From Ambrosia x helenae (lineage: Eukaryota > Streptophyta > Magnoliopsida > Asterales > Asteraceae), in NCBI GenBank assembly GCA_030844895.1, contig CM061232.1:87795769-87859768 (forward strand): a stretch of DNA of 64,000 nucleotides, in the 5' to 3' direction. A model generated the notes under the pieces. It worked only from the letters and a program-made list of their open reading frames with translations. It did not search any database and was not told the DNA's origin. Shown here in pieces: positions 36,347 through 49,205 of the stretch (position 1 is the first letter of the stretch; each line of letters opens with the position of its first letter). The translations under genes and the position numbers were made by a program.

Positions 36347-36520
36347 TAACATGGCACTAGATTAAACCTTCTCACCGTTTCAGTGAGTAACATGTACATG
36401 GTACTATGTGAGGCCTTTCTCACCGTTATTTTCCTTCAAAAGTTTTTTTTCTCTTATGTTTCGCCTCCACAATTTTTAAACATTAATAACTTGTATATAC
36501 GAGAATTTTTTTAAAACCAA

Positions 36521-36773
36521 GAGTTAACTGTCCATTTTGTCTCTGAGGTTTGGTCCAGTTTGCTGCTTCAGTCCAACAAAGTTTTTTTTTTTTTGTGCAA
36601 TGGAATCCCTGAGGTTTGGATTTTGGTGTTATTTCCGTCCATTTCACTAACTCAGTTAAAAACGTTAAGCCAGGGGCAGTTTTGTCTTTTTGCCTGCAAT
36701 TTAAAATTTAATAAAAAACATATTTTTGTTTTTCCTAAATAAAATCAATCCTTACCCCACCCCCTCCCTCTCT

Positions 36774-36810
<37 letters not shown>

Positions 36811-37232
36811 AAAAAATGGCTTCTTCTATATTAACATTCTAACCAGTTTCTCCTCATATTTCCAAGCAAAACCAGTCACCAATTCTTCCATCTTCCTTCC
36901 TATCATCAATCCCTATATCTTCCAATTCAAACATTTCTCTCCAATTCTGTTACACTAAGATGCAATCATGCTCTGCAACTCCTAGACCTTTTACTATCAA
37001 AGCCATGGCCCCTTCCAACACCATCGTCTTCCTCCTCCATCACCTTGAACCCGCCACCATACCTCAACCCTCTATCATCATCACCTCCCACATCTCAACC
37101 GCCTCTCTCCCTGAAACCCCTCCCTCTCCCTAAAATCTTCACCTATAACGGCACCAAGGGGTTCGAGTTCATAACCCCTCTCCCTGAAACCCTCACCACC
37201 ACCGCCTCCCCCCTCCCCCCCCCCCCCCCCTC

Positions 37233-37280
<48 letters not shown>

Positions 37281-37318
37281 GAACATCCCCCACCCTCATC
37301 ATGAATCACCTTCTTCCT

Positions 37319-37385
<67 letters not shown>

Positions 37386-38007
37386 GCCAAGTTTTCGTTG
37401 AAGAATAGCTCGATTGAGGTTAGAAAATAGCCTCTGAAACTCAAAGTTATCATCCTTATCTTCTTTGTACAATTCAGGTGTACGGTTTTGTTGTTGAGAG
37501 ATGAACTAAGGGTGGAGAAGAGGTAGAAGGTGGGGCGTTTGTGGTGGTCAGTTGGTTTCAATGGAGGGACCGATGGTGGTTAAGCGGGTAGAGGTAATGA
37601 TGCTCGTGGGTGAAGGTGAGATGGTGGAGTTAGGGTGGTGGTGGTTACAGTGGTGGACGTGGTGGGGGTGGTGGATGTGGTGAGTATATTGTGCAGATGG
37701 TGGTGGTGTTATGTATTTAGAGAGAAAGAGGGGGTGGAGATGGGTGGGTTTAATAATTAGGGTTTCATTTAAAAGGGGGGAAATAATCATAATAGAGGAA
37801 AGGTCCAAATTACCCCTCATTTAACTAGGAAAATGACAAGGCTACCCCTGACTTAACATCAGTTTTTAACTGAGTTAATGAAATGGACGGAAATAGCACC
37901 AAAATCCAAACCTCATGGGTTCTATTGAAAAAAATATAATAAAATAAAAAATTGGATTGAAGCAGCAAACTGGACCAAACCTCATGGACGAAATGGGCAA
38001 TTAACTC
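36521..38007. mobile_element. MULE-like element with long (about 190 bp) terminal inverted repeats
   Basis: The left end GAGTTAACTGTCCATTTTGT and the right end (inverted GAGTTAATTGCCCATTTCGT) match through GAGGTTTGGTCCAGTTTGCT and on through CATTTCACTAACTCAGTTAA to about position 190. Long TIRs without transposase fit a Mutator-like non-autonomous element. I see no clear 9-bp TSD. The interior has microsatellites: CT at 36776-36808, C at 37217-37230, CT at 37231-37276, AAT at 37320-37355, CAA at 37356-37384. Confidence 0.75.
36815..37320 (+). pseudogene. Possible captured coding sequence inside the MULE-like element
   Basis: From an ATG at 36816 one frame reads MASSILTF, then a stop, and continues PVSPHISKQNQSPILPSSFL with Ser/Pro/Thr-rich sequence resembling a plastid transit peptide. 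The frame is broken and I cannot name a parent gene. It could equally be low-complexity filler, since the stretch is CT-rich. Confidence 0.25.
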
Positions 38008-38374
38008 AAAAAAAAATACACCAAATTAAGGAGTGTTTTATTATCTTTCCAACGAGTACCATAGTTTTATACAAAAAAACGAAAAAAATAAATGTTTTTT
38101 TAATGGGATTTTGTTCATACAGGAAAAAACACAATGTGTTCCGTAATTCATTAATCATGTCTAGGCAAATTACTAATTATGTTAAAACCAATAAATAGGA
38201 ATTCTATTTTCATCAATAGCAGAATAAGTTAAAACCAGTCATTTCCAAAAGAAGCCACACCTTCAAGACCACCGTCTCAATCACGCTTTGTAATGGTTGT
38301 TTATGCCTCTGCTCCTCATCCAAACATTTATTTTCTTTATAATATACATTTTCATTCTTATTCACATGATTAAA

Positions 38375-38626
38375 TATCTTGTTGACATGTATAACCGTGT
38401 TTTTCTACGTGGCTCTTTCAATGTGTCTCTAAATGCTAGTAGTTTTTTTAAACTTTTAAGTGTTGTTTGCTTATCGACTGTGTGTTGTGGATCCGGGGGT
38501 CTCTTTGGAAGCAGCCTCTCTATCCGTAAGGGTAGGAGTAAGGTTTGCCTACATCTCACCCTCCCCAGACCCTACTCTTAGCTTTGCTAATCGTGGGATT
38601 CACTGGGTAAGGTTGTTGTTGTTGTG
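38375..38626 (+). mobile_element. SINE with GTT-repeat tail and 16-bp TSD
   Basis: It is flanked by perfect copies of TATTCACATGATTAAA at 38359-38374 and 38627-38642. The body contains GGGGGTCTCTTTGGAAGCAG, CTCTCTATCCGTAAGGGTAG and CACCCTCCCCAGACCC, typical of the widespread plant Au-type SINEs, and ends in GGTTGTTGTTGTTGTG. The 5' half is less recognisable. No ORF is expected. Confidence 0.88.
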
Positions 38627-38642
38627 TATTCACATGATTAAA

Positions 38643-38868
38643 ATTGTTGTTTTCTCATATTGTAGTACATTAATTTGTATCTTACATCATAACACACATT
38701 TTATCACTTCATATTAGATTTGCCTATCTCGATAAGCTTCCGAGATATAATCTAGTTCTAACTAATAAATATTTAAACAACTAAAAGTTAATTTCCAATT
38801 TTAATATTAATGCAACAATAAGGTTGTTAGACTTTCAATTTTGTTAACACTTTTGTAGTAACGGGTTA
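38643..38868. other. Unassigned sequence
   Basis: AT-rich, with nothing recognised. Confidence 0.5.
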
Positions 38869-39310
38869 TGTAGAATCGGTTTATGACAAAAACACACAAA
38901 GATCACATGAGTATAAGCAAATCAGGTGCGGAAACCCTAATTCGCATGCAAAATGATATAAATTGAAATCAGAACACGTTATTATTCATTTTCAATCTGT
39001 TTTTCATTAATATTATCAAGATAAACCTTACAATTCAAATACAATGAAAAGCTACTGTTTCATGAACTTTCTAGACACACCTACACACACACACACTTGA
39101 CCTTTTCACAAAATGACCAAATCTTATAATTTCTAAACATTTCAACCTATATATAGTGTTTCCATTCGACCTCTTCCAAGGTCGAATGCTCCGTTCAACC
39201 CATCAAAGGTGCGAACAAGAACATATAATCTACCAAATCAATCATTTGTCTCATGATAATATTCATTTGACCTAACTTATCCTTCATTCGACATCCCGAT
39301 GATATGAATG
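38869..39310 (-). repeat. Degenerate copia LTR related to the 48656 element
   Basis: It shares AGGTGCGGAAACCCTA, the order of following segments, a CTATATATAG box at about 39150, and TTCGACC motifs (CATTCGACC, GGTCGAATG) with the LTR at 48656-49190. Strongly diverged, so a distant family member or an old solo/truncated LTR. Confidence 0.55.
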
Positions 39311-40282
39311 AACCTTTAAATTACCAAAATCTTCAAATCTTCGTCTTTCGTCTTGTATTCCGAAAGCGACAGCCACACAATGCACTTACAGGTTATGATC
39401 AAATACACAGTGAAAGAAAAATAGGAAGTCATAGGAAGGGTATCAAGCGAAGTCTGATTGACCTAATTCAAGCAGCATTGGAACCGTCTCATCGAACTCT
39501 ATGATCTTAGTTTTTAGGTTTTTGATTTTTGAATATTTAGCTTGTAGTTTTTGAATTTATGTTATACCATTGTGTCTTTTATGTTGCATTGTGTCTAACG
39601 TAACGAACTTAGAGAACTCGGTATTGATCGTGATCATCGACTCGAAACGTAGTGTTCGCCAAGATTCCCATGCACCGCAAACTATGATTATTGCTTTCAT
39701 CGAAGAGCACCCGTAATAATAATTTGCCCTACATGGTCCCCCCAAGTGTTCTCTAATTCCGAGCTTCCGGTCAAGGAGACAAGAATTATAGTATGTGATT
39801 TGACTAGGAAGAGTCTATCAAGACTCATTCACACTAGGAAGTTGCATGGATGTCTTAGCTTGCACATTAAGATGGTAGTCCTCCAATCACTCGTCCCTGG
39901 GTAAGTAGAATCATCAACGCAAGTTGTCCTTTTGCTAGGCGTCGTTCTACTAGTTAGTTCGGGTGGTTGGTGAAGTTGCGAGGATCGGTGCAGCGTAAAT
40001 CATGACGGTACGACGATTAGGGACCTATAGTCGCCCATGACTACAGAGAGTACCTAGTTGAGCGCTGACGACGAGGGTGTCAACTTCGTGACAACAATAT
40101 CCAAACGTACACCTAAGATCTTGTTATGTTATAAATATAATGAAAATGGAATGGAACTTGTTCAATGCGTTGTGAAGAAAAATGTTCTTCATGCAGGGGA
40201 AAACGTTTTCATAGAGTTTTGCGTTAATTATAGTTTAGACACAATATAATCCTCGCTATAACCATTGCCTCTCATACCAATC
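39311..40282. other. Unassigned, possibly leader DNA of a truncated gypsy element
   Basis: No recognisable protein. It ends in ATACCAATC next to an LTR start, as in the other minus-strand elements, with a degenerate primer site (CTCATACCAA). Confidence 0.4.
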
Positions 40283-41571
40283 TGTCACACCTCGCTAAGG
40301 CGGAAACACGGGATGTAACTCGAAAGGTTTTCAAGCACCAGATTCAAGAAAACAACTAAATAAGGCATAAGCTTTGATTTTAGATTGTCAAATAAAAATC
40401 CCCGCAAAAGTAGTGTCGTGTAACGCATGCTTGAATCCCAAGTTCCATTCATGAAAATCTAGTACCTGAAAAACATGCATAAAAGATTTTGTCAACACAG
40501 AGTTGGTGAGTTCACAGGTTTTATCGACTCGTTGTGAGTTGTTCTTGAAATTTCGTTGGTGGTCCTCGTAACTTGTTTAGAATTATTGTAAATTATTCGC
40601 GTTAAAAAGTTCACAAAAACACATACATAATTAGTGAATCCGTGTTTGACCGATCACCGCCTAGCTAGGGAAAGATTTAAGTACCAACATAAGCCCATAA
40701 CCAAACGCCCGACGTGTGGTGCCTCGTGCATTGTACAATAAAGACAACGTAAATATGGTAGAATATTAGCACTCTTTTTGCATGTGGCAGGTTAGCGCGA
40801 CTAACCAAGAGTGGGGGTGTCAACCCAATAGATCTATTGAAGACATTACATGGGTAAGTCAATAGCTAATGGTTATGATGAAATGTATCGTACGAGGACT
40901 ATGTGAGCTCTGAACCAATTGTCTCATGTTTACAATTGTAGTCATGCTAGAATTCACTCCAAATGAAAGTAACTTGTATAGTTGCATGATTTTCCCCTTA
41001 AAATGTGAAAATAGTAAAAAGGGGCCGTGAAACTCACCTGGTGTCCGAGTAAGTGATATAGCAAAGCAAAAGCTATATAATCCCGACAAAGAGTGCCCTA
41101 AAATGTTAAGGACATCTTAAGTTGTGTATACTTTGTTATTTACCATACAAGTTGTTCACCCGACTTGTGGACCATTGTTCCATGTACATGTGGGCCCATT
41201 GTTCATGCACGTGACAATTACTACGTAATCTTGTTTGTACTTTTGAAAAGTGTACGGTTTTGTGAAATCTGGGAGTTTATTGTTATACAAACACAGTTAC
41301 TATTGACAAAACCGGCTTCACACGTTGTTATGGGTTAATTAACATTACCCCATTCTAACATATGTGGTTAGTTCTTGTGAATACAATGGTTTTAACATAT
41401 GTTCTATTGTCATTGTGTTAATTGCCTGATTAACACATGTTGATGTCATTTTAACATATACTTCTATAAGATCCGAAAAGTTTAACATGTGATATTGATC
41501 AAAATCCCAACTTTGTATAATAATCCAACTCCACACATACTTTTACACATACTCAAGTGTGACCACAAGTA
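40283..41571 (-). repeat. Truncated gypsy-type LTR
   Basis: It starts TGTCACACCTCGCTAAGGCG and follows the same layout as the LTRs at 3005 and 43578: GGCGGAAACA near the start, a TTGGTGAG segment, then an AAAAGGGG..ACTCACCT segment. The far end is not found and is probably cut by the copia LTR at 41572. Confidence 0.5.
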
Positions 41572-42535
41572 TGTTGGTGCGTATTTCCATGTATATGTGT
41601 GTATGTGTTGTACAAAAACAAAGGTGTCTTAAAGCATATATGTATTATGTTTAGGATTCCAACATGTTGGGTGATTGATACCTACTTGACTTTACACATG
41701 CTCGTGTATATAACCAAGTGTGAATGCGAGTGTATGGGTGTATATTATCATACATATACGCGCATGCGTATCCAATATAATCAACATAGGTTCGGGTAAA
41801 CATGTTTTATGTTTGAGTTCAAGAAAATTTTTGTTCAAGCCTTACCCATGTCCCTATATGTTAGGACAGAAAGGATTGAAGAAACCACTTTTGCAAACCT
41901 TAGTCTAATTCATACTTCTGCCAAATTATTCTAAGTATAGAACTACTGAAGAAAGAAGACAAAAGTACTGAAGAAGAATTCAACAAGTACTGAAGAAGAA
42001 AGATCAGAAGTTCTGAAGTCAAACCAGACAGTCTACTGAAGAACTGCTGAAGACAAATCATCACTAGTTTGTCATTCATCAGCACTTGTAATAGAAATCT
42101 TCCACCGCCTTATGTTTCAGTAGTTTAATTGTTTATTATTACTTTACCATTTTGTACAAGTTCCATGACTACAGCTTGTTGTAGTATTGCTTTTGTTTGA
42201 AGTATTGAACAAGTTGTATGTATTTGCTGGTCTATAAATAGATGGGTTCATCCCACTATTTTAGACAGTGATTTTAATTTAAAACTGAAATCCTTCAAAC
42301 TCTTACTTGTTATTTCTATTTCATTAACTAAGAATCTATCTGCTTACTTATTGTCATTTACATTCAATACTTAGGTTCTCATTAAATTGTCTTTAGTTTG
42401 CAAACATCCAGGGGAGTAATAACTCATGTTGATAGTGTAACTTTATCTTATTCCGCTACACAAAGTGATTAAACTTTCAAAAACACATAAGTGTTCATAT
42501 ACAAGTAAACTGTTAAAGAGCATACTGATCCAACA
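41572..42535 (+). repeat. Copia LTR (964 bp) with motif array and TATA box
   Basis: It starts TGTTGGTGCG and ends GATCCAACA, a good terminal match. It is followed at 42537 by a tRNA-iMet primer site. A TATAAATA box lies at 42233-42240. ACTGAAGA or variants occur about six times at 41944-42060 upstream of it. Confidence 0.75.
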
Positions 42536-42536
42536 A

Positions 42537-42549
42537 TTGGTATCAGAGC
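42537..42549 (+). other. Primer binding site, initiator tRNA-Met
   Basis: TTGGTATCAGAGC one base after the LTR. Confidence 0.88.
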
Positions 42550-42690
42550 TCTGGTTTATCCGATCAAATATCAATCTAACAAATTGAGAATCAGACACAG
42601 GCTCTTATTGATATTCAATAAAGGATTAAAAGTTCACTTTCTCGACATCTATCACTTTGAGAGATATTTGACAAAACAATACTCTCTAAA

Positions 42691-43110
42691 ATGGATCCTC
42701 ATAATACTGGTTCTACCAATAAACCTGCTATGCTTGTTCGTTCTGAATATAACATATGGCAGAAAAGGATGGCACATACCTTGTCTCAGACCAACACCGG
42801 TTGTTGGAAATCTGTGATATATGGTCCTCATAAACCAGTAAACATTAATCTTGAAACTAAAGTTGAAATCCCAAAGGACCCAAAAGACTACACAGATGAA
42901 GATTTCCTAAAACTTGAGCTTGATGCAAAAGCTTTTTCTATGTTGGCAATGGCACTCCCAAATGAAATCTACTCTGGACTTTTACATTGTGAAAGTGCCA
43001 AAGAGCTTTGGGACTGCCTAAAAGAACAGTTTGGAGGAACTGAAGAGGCGATTGCCAACACCAGAGAAATATTAGCTCAACACTTTAGCGAGATTAAAAA
43101 CGAGATGTAG
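42691..43110 (+). pseudogene. Truncated copia Gag (UBN2-type) N-terminus
   Basis: ATG 42691 opens 139 codons: YNIWQKRMAHTLSQ, then LDAKAFSMLAMALPNEIYSG and AKELWDCLKEQFGGTEE, the helical capsid core of plant copia Gag. It stops at 43110, and the following sequence no longer matches copia, so the nucleocapsid and pol are lost. The leader from the primer site (about 140 bp) is normal. Only the 5' end of this element survives. Confidence 0.85.
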
Positions 43111-43577
43111 AAATAGATCCCTGAGATGTGGAATTCACTCCTAACTCAAAGATGTTATTTCAAAATTGAAAATTATTGTGGAATGAAACCAATCACTAAG
43201 TTAAGGATATCACACCCAGCTTAGTGGTTAAGTTCCTTTTTGAAGGAAATACTCTTTGAGGTGTGGATGTCACTCCTATCTCAAAGACATATTCCTAAGA
43301 TAAATAACATATAGAGGAGTGAAACTAATCACCAAGGTATGGATGTCACTCCTAACTTGGTGCTATCGTTTTGTTTGTGAAATACGAGCGTATTCTTTTC
43401 TAAGCAAAATACCGAAAAAATAACGAGAAAGTATCATAGCAAAAATACCTAGAAAGAAAATATAAGAATAAAGAGGAATATACACGAGAGGACTCATGAA
43501 AGTAAGCTTAGTTATAGAATAGGCTAAAAGGCATTCTAATAACCTAATTCCCTATAACCATGGCTCTGATACCAATC
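43111..43577 (-). other. Leader and primer site of a truncated gypsy element
   Basis: The end nearest the LTR (CTAATAACCTAATTCCCTAT) matches the leader of the chromovirus at 3005-13116. The primer site is at 43562-43575 (minus TTGGTATCAGAGCC). The rest has three loose repeats of GGATGTCACTCCTA. The junction with the copia gag fragment is at about 43113. Confidence 0.65.
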
Positions 43578-45757
43578 TGTAACACCCCAACCGATGGCGG
43601 AAACATCAAGGTGTCACGTAGTGACGATTGTTCAATAGCTCATGGACTAAAAGTGTAAATTTTGATATATTGATTAAGTAGTTTATTACATTGAAAGAAA
43701 AATACAAGATACAATAATTCTAAAGTGACAACTAAAATTGAAATACAATGAATCCAAAATCTAAGTAAAAATTCCAAAAGCTTAAAAGTCATCCTGTAAA
43801 TAACCTGAAACATGTACAAAAATAGTATATGTCAATACAAAAATGTATTGGTGAGCATACCCGTTTGTTATATATAGTAAGGAAAATGTAGCAATTCATG
43901 TGTTATTTTGCAAAATGTAATAAGTGGTATCCGGGTCAAATCAACCCTATGAAAGGAAAGCAGATATATATAGTATGCGCTAGTAGTAATGTAATACATA
44001 GCAATGACGAGGACTCTCAACAGAGTCACAAGGGTATATACCATAGTACTATTCATTGAAATGCCAGGCCACAACGGTTAATGATTTGACAGGTCATAGA
44101 TACACGAAATGACACAAGCAAACACACATAAGAATTGCTATTTTAGTAAGATGAAATAGAAAATTGATAGTAAGTACATGAGTCACCCCAAAATAGTAAA
44201 ACAGTAAAAAGGGGAAAAGATATACTCACTTTCACTAAATAGTTATGTCACTAAATCGTCGTGAGCGTGAATTGGTGAATCCCGAAGTCTCAACCTAAAA
44301 GTATGGTATATGTATAAGTGTTTGGACTTAAAGTAAGTTTAGTGTTTCTAGTCTAAGGCACTTAGGATGTCTAGTCTAATTTGGGTTTTAACTTGTAAAT
44401 AACGATATATGTTGAAAATGCGACGTAAGTAAATATATATACTTGCATTGAAATAATATGACATATGAACTAGGGAATAAATATGAATAATAATATTATA
44501 ACTTCATAATTGAAAGTTATGAACTAAAGTAAATGGTGGAAGTCACATAAATGTTAAATTATGTAACAACTTTGACTTGTTCAAAAAAAATGTAACAACT
44601 TTGAAACATTCATTATTTGTATTTATTAATTTAAATACAACCAATTAATTAGGTTAGTCAAAGAAATTTTAAATAAGATAAATAATTTAATTTTATACAA
44701 TAATAGATTTATGAAGTCATAAAATGATCTAAATATTTCATAAATATTTTTAAATGACTTAATGAATATATAAACGCATAATTATCATAAATTCACATAA
44801 AAATTTCAAGTTAATCAAAATACCAAAAATTTAAATGAAAATAATGTATTATGAACCAAAATGGTAAAAAATAATTTTTAGATAATATTTTTAACCAAAA
44901 TGATTTTATATTATATTTATTGTCTAAAACTTAAATAAAGAATTAAATTCTATAAAAGTACAAAACTAATACAAATTAGGTAGCAAAAATCATAATCAGT
45001 ATTCTAACATAATAAATAGATTTTCCACAAATATTTACATTAAAATACATTATATATGATTTTTAATGAAATAAGCATGATTTAATCAAAATAAAATTAT
45101 TAAAACTATTACAACGGCCACAAAATCAGAATAGAAACTATTTTCAGGTCATAAATATCATCTAGAAGCTAAGGTTAGAATTTCATGATTTTTAGATAAC
45201 ATATAAATTAGTTATGAATCTTACAAGTTTATTATACTTTTAACTCAAAAATCCCAAAATGTTCATAAACACCCTAAAGCCCTAACTAGCAATTGAAACC
45301 CTAAAGTGTATGAAGCATCAAATAAATATAATGCAATTGAAGAAATATATATGAAAAGGAAAAATAGTGGAAGTTGATTGAAAATACTTACGGTTTTGCT
45401 TGTTCGATTAAGAAAAAAAATAAGAATATATGAAAACCAAAGCAAAAATCTCCAAAATTCTTGAGGATGATGATGATATGAACTCAAAAGATGATACAAG
45501 ATGAGAGAAGTGAGAGTGTTTGTATGTGAAACTCATGTTGGGATATTGAGGAAAAGAATGAGTAATTAGAAATATAATGAATGGTGTTTAATATAATAAT
45601 CAATTTTGTGAGTAATACTAATAATTAGTTGACTAGAAAACTCATGAAACTTATTTTTTGAGGTAATATAATTAGTCATAAAGTTTAAAAGAAATTGGTA
45701 ATTTATTTTCTTATAAAAAGTTAACCTAGTTAATACAACTTAACTTAAAAGTTTCTA
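43578..45757 (-). repeat. 5' LTR (element sense) of a chromovirus relative, truncated
   Basis: It starts TGTAACACCCCAACCGATGG like the LTR at 10872 and has the CCCCAAAATAGTAAAA / ACTCAC segment and the AT-rich tract of that family. It stops at about 45757, where a copy of the LARD LTR begins abruptly. The expected TGTTACA end is missing. Confidence 0.7.
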
Positions 45758-47557
45758 AAAAGTTTACACGGTTCAACACAAGGTGATGTACAAGCGACAC
45801 CTCAAACCAAACACAAAATCTATCTACTGCCATTATAGATTCTCCTGGCAAAATACATGTCACAACGACCCGCAGGCCTCAGTGGAGGGTTATCCGGGCT
45901 TCCGGATCCACTGTGTGTGGGGGTTTCCCCAAGTAGCGCTACCCACATATTAAGTGGCCCAATCCCCTGGGTTAATGAGTGTCGGTATGGTTATTCGGCA
46001 GCTACTATCTTGTCACATCAAACAGTTTATAACAAGGAAGCATGCATTCACCCAAAAACAGTAAAACACGAAAAGTGGGGAAGGTACACGGGACTCACCT
46101 GGTTGCTCAGCGTAAGTATAAAACGAGGTGCTCAGTATTCGTATTGGTACTCTCCTGGTTGGGCCCTATGTCGACACACATGTTATTATTATTAGTCTTT
46201 GGTTTCATTCGTAATAAAGGTTACGCATTGGGACGAGCTCGAGTGTATTTAGCTTGATGAAGTCCGTGTTAATATTTTAGTTGTCCGAAACAATAGTCTA
46301 ATGTCCAAACGTCAAAGTATTAGTAGCAATGTTTATATGGTTCTGTGTGTTCCATATCTAGAGGTCAAGTCTAAAGCTTTGGTACTACAGTTCAATGTTT
46401 CGTATGTTCCAAATGCCGTATCTTAATCATATTGTCCAAGACGTCATATCTAAGGTTTCCAATATATATAGTCCGCAAGTTAGCTAATGTTCATATGACT
46501 AATCCGAAAGCCCAAGTTGTTTGTAATAATAAGTGTTCTTATGTTCATGTGTCGAATCCAAGTCTTAGTTGTCAAATCTATATCTAAGTGTCATGTCCAA
46601 AGTTTATATCCGAGTCTTGTTCGTTGGGTCGAATCCACTTTCCTAAGTGTCAAAGGTGCAAGGCAATACTCAATGGTCCGATTATCATGTCATAATATCA
46701 AACTTCTAGATCAAGTACAAGGTGACAAACTAATGTCCGAATCTTAGTACCCATTATCCTCATCATCCGTTTGTTGTGTGAGTCACTTAAAAGGATATTT
46801 ATTATCTTGATTTATCTAATTTACTATGTATAGTCTTTGCATTTGTGGTCTAATAGTCCATAGCTTATTTGTCAATACCATCAATGTCCAGTATGTGTTT
46901 CATGGCTTATTAGTTCACATTCCTAAACTTCCCAAACTAATCATCTATATCATATACTACAATTCTCATCTTTACTTGTATATGCATATATAGTTTCTTT
47001 TAGATCAGATGTCCAGACCCTATATCTTTATTGAATTGGTTCGGATTAGTTATGCTCGTCAAGTCCCACACGATAATCGTATATAACCTTAACGTTTATA
47101 ATTAATAAGTTCGTGGTCCCGGTTATACCTTGCATTCGATTCATGATTCGGGGTGACCCGACCCGACCTGTCATGGTTGACCATGTTGACCTCGGTTGAC
47201 TTCTGTTGACCAGGGTTGACCCGTCCTTTGACCCGAACTCCTGACCCGTTTCCTAGGCTGGCTCGGTTATTACCCAAACAAAACCATCACCTCCTGTGAA
47301 CTGCAATAGTCACCACTGGACAATCATCACTGACCACCACCATATACCCGAGACCACCACCTGGACTGGTACCGAACCCCTTAACCATCCTAACACCACC
47401 ACAGCCTGCTACCAACACCCAAACGCCACCACTTCTACGGTACCCAACATCATCAACAAGCACCATTATGGCCGGAACTCACCACCTCTATTTGATGAGA
47501 ACTCGGTTACAGGGGCGGCGACGCCGCCGCCAGAGCCACCACTCAACTCCTCCTCTT

Positions 47558-47593
<36 letters not shown>

Positions 47594-48655
47594 CACTCTC
47601 TCTACAGATCTGCTTCTCTCTCTTCCTCTCAGTTCTCTCTCTCTCTCTCTAACTCGCCTTCTCTCTCTGGAATAATAATTAGTGAAGCAAGGTTGTTGAT
47701 ATGAGGGTGTGGGTTGTGGGGCTCGGCCGCCGGTGCACCGCCGTGGCAGAGGAGACCTCCGGTCTCCTCTCTCTCTAGCTCTCTCTCACAGTAATATGTG
47801 TGTGTGAGATATGAATGTACAGATATGTGTAAGTGTGGTGTTTGTTTTTATAAAAAGAATTGGATGTGTGTTATGTTGTAAGAATGCCATGGGGCACATG
47901 GTGGTTACACCATGTGTCCCATGATGACTAATCATGTTGGTCACGGATGGGTTTGTTAACGTGTATTAGCTCGGTCTCATAACGTATATTATAATAACAA
48001 TTATTATATTAAATGGTTCGGTTTTTAGTTTCGCACACAACCGTTTCATTTATTATTGGTTTTGGTTCGTTTTATTATATGATAATAATATTATTACTCG
48101 AAAAATTTTGGGAGTCGGTACCGGGTTGTTACATGAATGTCCATTAATTTTGTATTTTATACATATCTAACGTGTTACATGCATTAATTTATTTTACTTT
48201 TCTAATGAAATGTTTATGATAAACTAAATGTCTTATTACATGGACATTGAACATCATAGTTTAGCGAAGTTCTTCTTACTCATCCCCTTAATATACAACA
48301 CACATATTATTTTTATCTTTTTTTTCAAGATACACAAATTTGGTTTCCTTTCTTTAAGAAAACACCTATGGATAATAGATGCTTTACGGTTTGTTCTAAC
48401 GAAAAAATTTGGCTGATAACTATGGTTTTGAATAACGGCAACGTCAGATCACCCAATCAAGATTCATCGGTTTGAAGCAATATTATATTTGAAAGGTTTT
48501 TTCAAAATCTTTAGCTTCAAATAATATGGATGACACTAGGGGTGAGCAAATTAACCGCCATAACCGATAATATAACCATAACCAACATAATCGAACCGAT
48601 TTTAACCGATAACCAACATAATCAATGGTTATCGTTATTAAATTTCATTAACCGG
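45758..48655. repeat. Segmental duplication of 32680-35556
   Basis: Bases 45758-48133 match the right LARD LTR from its internal position 32680 to its end. The match then continues through the TSD TGAAT and about 520 bp of unique flank, including the first 119 bp of the hAT element. A new LARD insertion could not copy the flank, so this is duplicated DNA. It shares right-LTR-specific features (GGAGACCTCC segment; AGTGGAGGGTTAT). The left junction has AAAGTTT microhomology and the right side is cut by the copia insertion. Confidence 0.92.
48537..48655. mobile_element. 5' part of the duplicated hAT element
   Basis: TSD GATGACAC at 48529-48536 and the TAGGGGTGAGCA end are followed by 119 bp matching 35439-35556, interrupted by the copia LTR. 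Confidence 0.88.
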
Positions 48656-49190
48656 TGTGAGCGTTGGATTTTATCTAAAACAGGATTATTTGATCATACA
48701 AGTCACAAATCTAGGTGCGGAAACCCTAGATCTGAACAAATTGATAAGATACTAATCACGACACAATCAAGATCTTTTTCAATATCATTTTCATAGATTA
48801 ACTTTCAATCAATAAGCATTTACAACGTTTATGTTAATCTAGAATCACAAAGACACTTTCACAAAAACACTACTAAACCTGAACTGAACCTGGACACAAA
48901 TGATAACTCACTTACATAATCAAAAACTCAAAAACTATATATAGCCTCTGCACATTCGCCCCTTACAGATGGTCGAATGTGGGCATTTTCCACATTCGCC
49001 CACTGCAAGTGGTCGAATGTGATCTTCTGTCAATGTCCAATCTTCCTTCGTCCAGTTCTGATCTACCTTCGCCCGTTTATCTTCACCTTCGCCCATCCTG
49101 ATCTACATTCGCCCATATCCATACACCTTCGGCTATCTACTAACATGTGTTAATTATAGTATATCCAATCCTTAGTCGCAAAATGCATCA
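48656..49190 (-). repeat. 3' LTR (element sense) of the young copia element
   Basis: In element sense it starts TGATGCATTTTGCGAC and ends CCAACGCTCACA. It has six TTCGYCC motifs and two inverted TTCGACC copies at 48951-49135, followed in element sense by CTATATATAG at 48935-48944. Confidence 0.95.
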
Positions 49191-49205
49191 ACAAACTCCC
49201 CTCGA
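49191..49205 (-). other. Polypurine tract of the young copia element
   Basis: Element sense GTCGAGGGGAGTTTGT directly before the LTR start. It lies just downstream of the accessory ORF stop. Confidence 0.8.

Noticed and set aside
37081..37302. Arg/Glu and Gly-rich ORFs on the minus strand near 37100-37560
   Set aside because: They translate CT, AAT and CAA microsatellites.
38297..38581. 94-codon ORF in the SINE region
   Set aside because: It crosses the SINE border and TSD; SINEs are non-coding.
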